The position numbers and the translations under genes were made by a program. Under the pieces are notes generated by a model. The model saw only the letters and a list, made by a program, of their open reading frames with translations, was not told where the DNA came from and made no database searches. From Salegentibacter mishustinae (GTDB taxonomy: Bacteria; Bacteroidota; Bacteroidia; Flavobacteriales; Flavobacteriaceae), in NCBI RefSeq assembly GCF_002900095.1, contig NZ_LLKN01000002.1, positions 806,001 through 870,000 of the forward strand: DNA of 64,000 nucleotides. Reading direction: 5' to 3'. Shown one piece after another: positions 60,554 to 64,000 of this stretch. Numbering within the stretch: position 1 is the first letter of the stretch; each line of letters opens with the position of its first letter.

Positions 60554-62968
60554 TTAATTTTTAGATTCTTCTTTTTCAATTTCAGCTTCATCCTCATCGG
60601 TATCTATAATTTTCATTGCCGGCTCCTTTAAAGTTTCCTTATTAGCAATATTCTTTTCAAGGGAAAGCAACAAAGAAGGTAACAATAATAAATTAGCAAG
60701 CATTGCGAAAAGTAAGGTTGCCGAAACGAGTCCGCCAAGAGCTACAGTTCCACCAAAACTACTGATCATAAATACTGAAAACCCGAAAAACAGCACGATT
60801 GAAGTATAGAACATACTCACGCCGGTTTCTCGTAAGGCCGCATAAACCGAACGTTTAATTTTCCAATTATTGGCTTTTAGTTCCTGCCTGTATTTCGCTA
60901 AAAAGTGAATCGTATCATCTACCGAAATCCCGAAAGCGATACTAAAAACAAGGATCGTAGAAGGTTTTATTGGAACCCCTAAAAAGCCCATCATTCCCGC
61001 TGTTACTAACAGTGGCAACAAGTTAGGAACCAGGGAGACAATTATCATCCTAAATGATCTAAACATCCACGCCATAAGCAGGGCAATTAATAAGATGGCC
61101 AGGGAAAGGGAGATCACAAGATTTTTTACCAAATAGTTAGTTCCTTTCTGGAAAATAAGAGCCTTCCCAGTCATAGAAACTTCGTAGCGTTCTTCAGGAA
61201 AGATCTTATTGATCTTTGGCCAAAGATCTTCTTCCAAATCCTCCATTTTGTCGGTACCCACATCCTTCATATAAGTGGTGATCCTGGCGTATCTGCCGGT
61301 ACTATCTACATAAGAGCTCAATAAGTTATCGTTTGAAGAAAAGCCTTTAGCGTAAGGCATAATGAAATTTTGTTCCTGGGAACTCGGTAATTGATAATAT
61401 TTAGCCTCGCCGTTATAGAAAGCCTGTTTAGAATATTTTACAAGTCGTGTTACCGAAATAGGTTGGGAGAACTCTGGAATTTCGGCAAGATGATTTTGCA
61501 GTTCTTCCATCCGCTTGAGCGTAGCCGATTTTAGCACGCCGTTTTTCCGTTTTGTATCTACCAAAATTTCTAAAGGCATCACGCCGTCAAATTCCGCTTC
61601 AAAGAATTTAATATCCTGAAAAAACTCTGCATTTTTTGGCATATCTTCCAGTAGACTTCCTGATATTTTTATGGTATAAATTCCAATTATACTCGCTACC
61701 AGGAGCATAATTGAAATTATATAGATGCTAATGCGATGATGCCTTACCATTTGCTCCATCCAGTTCACAAAACCACTAATCCAGCGCTTATTAAGGTGTT
61801 TTAGGTGTTTGCGTTTCGGCATATTCATATAACTGTAGATAACAGGAATTATCAATAAGCTTAGAATAAATATGGCAACGATATTAATGGAGGCCACAAT
61901 ACCAAATTCCTTCAATAAAGTACTATCGGTAAGTATAAATGTTGCGAAGCCCGAAGCCGTGGTAATATTGGTCATTAAGGTGGCATTTCCCACTTTAGTA
62001 ATTACACGTTGTAATGATTTTGCCTGGTTACCGTGTTTCTTTATTTCCTGTTGGTATTTATTTATCAGGAAGATGCAATTAGGAATTCCTATTACAATAA
62101 TAAGCGGCGGAATAAGGGCCGTAAGCACGGTAATTTCGTAATGCAGTAAACCAATTACTCCAAAGGCCCACATAACGCCAATGCAAACCGTGATCATTGA
62201 AATAATAGTTGCTCGAATAGATCTAAAAAAGAAAAAGAAAATGAGTGAGGTAACCGCCAGTGCTGCAAGAATAAAAAGCCCAATTTCGTCAATAATATTT
62301 TGGGCATTTAATGTTCTTATATAAGGCATCCCGGAAACTTTTACATCTATGCCTGTTTTTTCTTCAAAATTGATGATAAGTGGCTGTAACTCTTCTAAAA
62401 CAAAGGTTTTGCGCTCTTTAGAGTTTACAATTTCCCTATTCATATAGATCGCCGACTGTACCGTATTAGAATGAGAACTATAAACCAGGTTTTCGTAAAA
62501 AGGTAATTGGTTATAAAGCTCGTCTTGATATTGCTGAAGTTCTTCTTTAGTAGGGTTTTCTTCAGAAATAAAAGGAACCATTTCAAACCGGCTGGGATCT
62601 TCAAACTTTTTTAGCTGTTGAAGGTTACTAACAGAAATCGCATATTCTACTGCAGGATATGCCTCTAGTTTTTTGGTAAGTTCTTTCCAGGCCTGGAAGT
62701 TTTCAGGTTGAAAAAGCGTGGAGTCTTTAACTCCCAGAAGCACAACATTTCCCTCTTCTCCAAATTTGTCTAAAAACTCGTTATAGGCAATATTATCTTC
62801 GTGATCGTCTGGTAACAGGTTAGCTTCTGTATAAGAAAAGCGCATATTTTTCCACTGGGTAGAAAAAAACACTGTAGTGGCAACAATAAGTAGAAGTATA
62901 ATTATCCTATTACGCAAAATTAATCGCGCAATCGAGTTCCAGAATCCGAAACTAAAAATCTTGGCCAT
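60554..62968 (-). CDS. MMPL/RND-superfamily transporter
   Basis: An 804-residue inner-membrane RND-type transporter of the MMPL/SSD group. Two halves repeat the same plan: one helix, a large extracytoplasmic loop, then five helices. The first half has ILRNRIIILLLIVATTVFFS (about 17-36) and helices from about 230; the second has HRISIYIISIMLLVASIIGIY and helices from about 640, with the conserved AFGISVDDTIHFLAKY (Asp-Asp, proton relay). There is no adaptor or TolC gene beside it, so it works alone or with distant partners, possibly moving lipids or hydrophobic compounds. The C-terminal tail is acidic. Substrate unknown. Confidence 0.92.
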   Translation of the reverse strand: MAKIFSFGFWNSIARLILRNRIIILLLIVATTVFFSTQWKNMRFSYTEANLLPDDHEDNIAYNEFLDKFGEEGNVVLLGVKDSTLFQPENFQAWKELTKKLEAYPAVEYAISVSNLQQLKKFEDPSRFEMVPFISEENPTKEELQQYQDELYNQLPFYENLVYSSHSNTVQSAIYMNREIVNSKERKTFVLEELQPLIINFEEKTGIDVKVSGMPYIRTLNAQNIIDEIGLFILAALAVTSLIFFFFFRSIRATIISMITVCIGVMWAFGVIGLLHYEITVLTALIPPLIIVIGIPNCIFLINKYQQEIKKHGNQAKSLQRVITKVGNATLMTNITTASGFATFILTDSTLLKEFGIVASINIVAIFILSLLIIPVIYSYMNMPKRKHLKHLNKRWISGFVNWMEQMVRHHRISIYIISIMLLVASIIGIYTIKISGSLLEDMPKNAEFFQDIKFFEAEFDGVMPLEILVDTKRKNGVLKSATLKRMEELQNHLAEIPEFSQPISVTRLVKYSKQAFYNGEAKYYQLPSSQEQNFIMPYAKGFSSNDNLLSSYVDSTGRYARITTYMKDVGTDKMEDLEEDLWPKINKIFPEERYEVSMTGKALIFQKGTNYLVKNLVISLSLAILLIALLMAWMFRSFRMIIVSLVPNLLPLLVTAGMMGFLGVPIKPSTILVFSIAFGISVDDTIHFLAKYRQELKANNWKIKRSVYAALRETGVSMFYTSIVLFFGFSVFMISSFGGTVALGGLVSATLLFAMLANLLLLPSLLLSLEKNIANKETLKEPAMKIIDTDEDEAEIEKEESKN

Positions 62969-62988
62969 GAGAAGGGTTTAAGCGAGCG

Positions 62989-62996
62989 CAAAGGTA
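62989..62996 (-). promoter_or_regulatory. -7 box of the MMPL gene
   Basis: The minus strand reads TACCTTTG, 20 bases upstream of the ATG at 62968. No clear -33 box. Confidence 0.4.
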
Positions 62997-63046
62997 TAAA
63001 AAGGAAGCCTATTTATCAGGCTTTAAGAGATTAAAGTAGCGCCGAC

Positions 63047-64000
63047 TTAAATATCTAAATGAAAAGTAAATTTAAAGGCGAAATTTTCATCAAAGGTAGG
63101 CAAACTGTAAGGTCCGTAGCGATAGGCAGCTCCCAGGCCAAATCCTAAAATTATCTTTTGTAATTCTATACCAAATTCGTGATAACCTTCTTTTAAACTT
63201 TTAAAAGGAATACTATGCCTTTCGGGATTACTAATATCTCCAATGACGTGACGCGAGATAAAAACCAGTTCCGGCTGAACTAACCGGTGAATATTTATAG
63301 GTCTTAATTGATGCTTAATATGTAACATCGCTTGCTTATCACTAAAAAATTCATTGTAATACATGGTTTCAAAACTGCGTCTTCCTGCTACTGAAAACCT
63401 GCTGAGAATACCATTCCGACTGGGACTGTTGGGTAGAGAATGAAATAAATGTGTAAGCGGAACTTCGCCTGTGGCATAATTACCTTCAAGGATGATTTCG
63501 GTTCTTGATTGGTTAAGTCTTTTTATTTCGTGTTCTACCAAAAGTCCAAATTTGGTATAATCGAAATCTCCACCAAAAACTCCGGAAAACCCTTTCGTGA
63601 TCTGTCCTGTAAATTTAGGATAGCCTTTTTCTATTAATTTAGTAGCATTTGGTGTCTTTAAAAATTTAGCAAATGGTCGCCATAAGAAAGAAAATGTAGC
63701 TTCTGAAAGGATGTATTCAGAAAATTCCTGGCCGTTTAAAAGAAAACTATAATCCCGGGTTTGACTAATATCACTTTTAGAAAGCCGAAATTCTGTTTTG
63801 AAATCTGAACCAAATCTATGTGTTAAGCCACTACTTATGGTACGATGCTCGTAAAAGAAATTAATATTTACAAAACGTGGTTCTACAATAGAAAATTCAT
63901 TTTTTCCCTGTAAATAATGGAAGCTTCCGGTTTCTACAATATCCCGGGTATAATTGAATTTGAGATCGGTTTCGGTTGCTTTATTAAGATAAATTGAAGT
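63047..64000 (-). CDS. DUF5686 outer-membrane protein, 3' part (runs off window)
   Basis: An open frame from the window edge to the stop at 63047, about 317 codons with no interruption; the 5' end lies beyond 64000. The sequence is beta-barrel in pattern: LWRPFAKFLKTPNATKLIEKG, KGFSGVFGGDFDYTKFGLLVEHEI, RPINIHRLVQPELVFISRHVIGD, GYHEFGIELQKIILGFGLGAAYRYGPYSLP, ending FAFKFTFHLDI. This matches the C-terminal barrel of DUF5686/carboxypeptidase-regulatory-like proteins of Bacteroidota, usually about 800 residues. The stop is 78 bases upstream of the MMPL start, so co-transcription is possible. A TTG at 63541 is not a real start. Function unknown. Confidence 0.85.
   Translation of the reverse strand, partial: TSIYLNKATETDLKFNYTRDIVETGSFHYLQGKNEFSIVEPRFVNINFFYEHRTISSGLTHRFGSDFKTEFRLSKSDISQTRDYSFLLNGQEFSEYILSEATFSFLWRPFAKFLKTPNATKLIEKGYPKFTGQITKGFSGVFGGDFDYTKFGLLVEHEIKRLNQSRTEIILEGNYATGEVPLTHLFHSLPNSPSRNGILSRFSVAGRRSFETMYYNEFFSDKQAMLHIKHQLRPINIHRLVQPELVFISRHVIGDISNPERHSIPFKSLKEGYHEFGIELQKIILGFGLGAAYRYGPYSLPTFDENFAFKFTFHLDI

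Noticed and set aside
63047-63541. Short 164-residue gene starting at TTG 63541
   Set aside because: The frame is continuously open to the window end and upstream residues belong to the same barrel family, so this is the end of a longer gene.

Overview
The window reads as the chromosome of a marine-type Flavobacteriaceae bacterium (Bacteroidota), close to the Gramella/Christiangramia, Salegentibacter and Zunongwangia group. The support is: AT-rich DNA; genes without clear Shine-Dalgarno sites but with the Bacteroidota -7 box TAnnTTTG upstream; and family content typical of the group (DUF4374 and PepSY next to a TonB receptor, a PorT-like barrel, DUF5686, DUF4174, a two-exbD Ton cluster, prolyl oligopeptidase, M13 and M28 secreted peptidases). 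The genus is an inference. No rRNA, CRISPR array, integrase, transposase or prophage was seen. Most of the window is ordinary core chromosome.

Layout: 1-7.1 kb has mfd, then a repeat-flanked SDR gene and a membrane M28 peptidase. 7.2-11.7 kb has small genes (CBS protein, zinc-ribbon protein, DUF4174, half-helicase, cupin, GGCT-like protein, acetyltransferase, short ssb) plus a remnant of an outer-membrane barrel gene. 11.9-17.0 kb has a GH9 glucanase gene broken by an amber stop and a frameshift, an HDAC-family deacetylase and metG. 17-25 kb has lipoproteins, YraN, two large secreted peptidases and an epimerase-type threonine dehydrogenase. 25-31.2 kb is a probable siderophore/iron-uptake operon (TonB receptor, DUF4374, PepSY) with a divergent AraC regulator. 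31.2-36.1 kb has a cold-shock protein, a CLC antiporter, aspS and a MORN-like protein. 36.4-43.0 kb is a complete tripartite RND efflux operon led by its own TetR regulator, with a palindromic operator candidate over the -33 box. 43.1-48.5 kb has a polyprenyl synthase and the 2-oxoglutarate dehydrogenase E1-E2 pair. 48.8-52.4 kb has a retropepsin-like protein, tatD, an acyltransferase, asparaginase and tRNA-Ser(GGA). 52.5-55.7 kb is the exbB-orf-exbD-exbD-porT-like cluster. 55.7-64 kb has a PAP2-like membrane protein coupled to rpoN, a pseudouridine synthase, asnS, an MMPL transporter and the 3' part of a DUF5686 gene running off the end.

How genes work together: the Ton motor cluster would energise receptors such as the siderophore receptor. 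The TetR-TolC-MFP-RND genes form one self-regulated export machine. sucA-sucB encode two of the three 2-oxoglutarate dehydrogenase subunits. Intergenic DNA carries several families of short palindromic dispersed repeats, some acting as likely terminators and one touching the start of the RluA-family gene. I found no convincing wholly new multi-gene system. The best leads are small: a helically phased triple AAACGT array upstream of a tail-less ssb, a Cys-cluster AraC regulator at the iron locus, near-leaderless promoters, the half-helicase and the degenerate PAP2-like protein.
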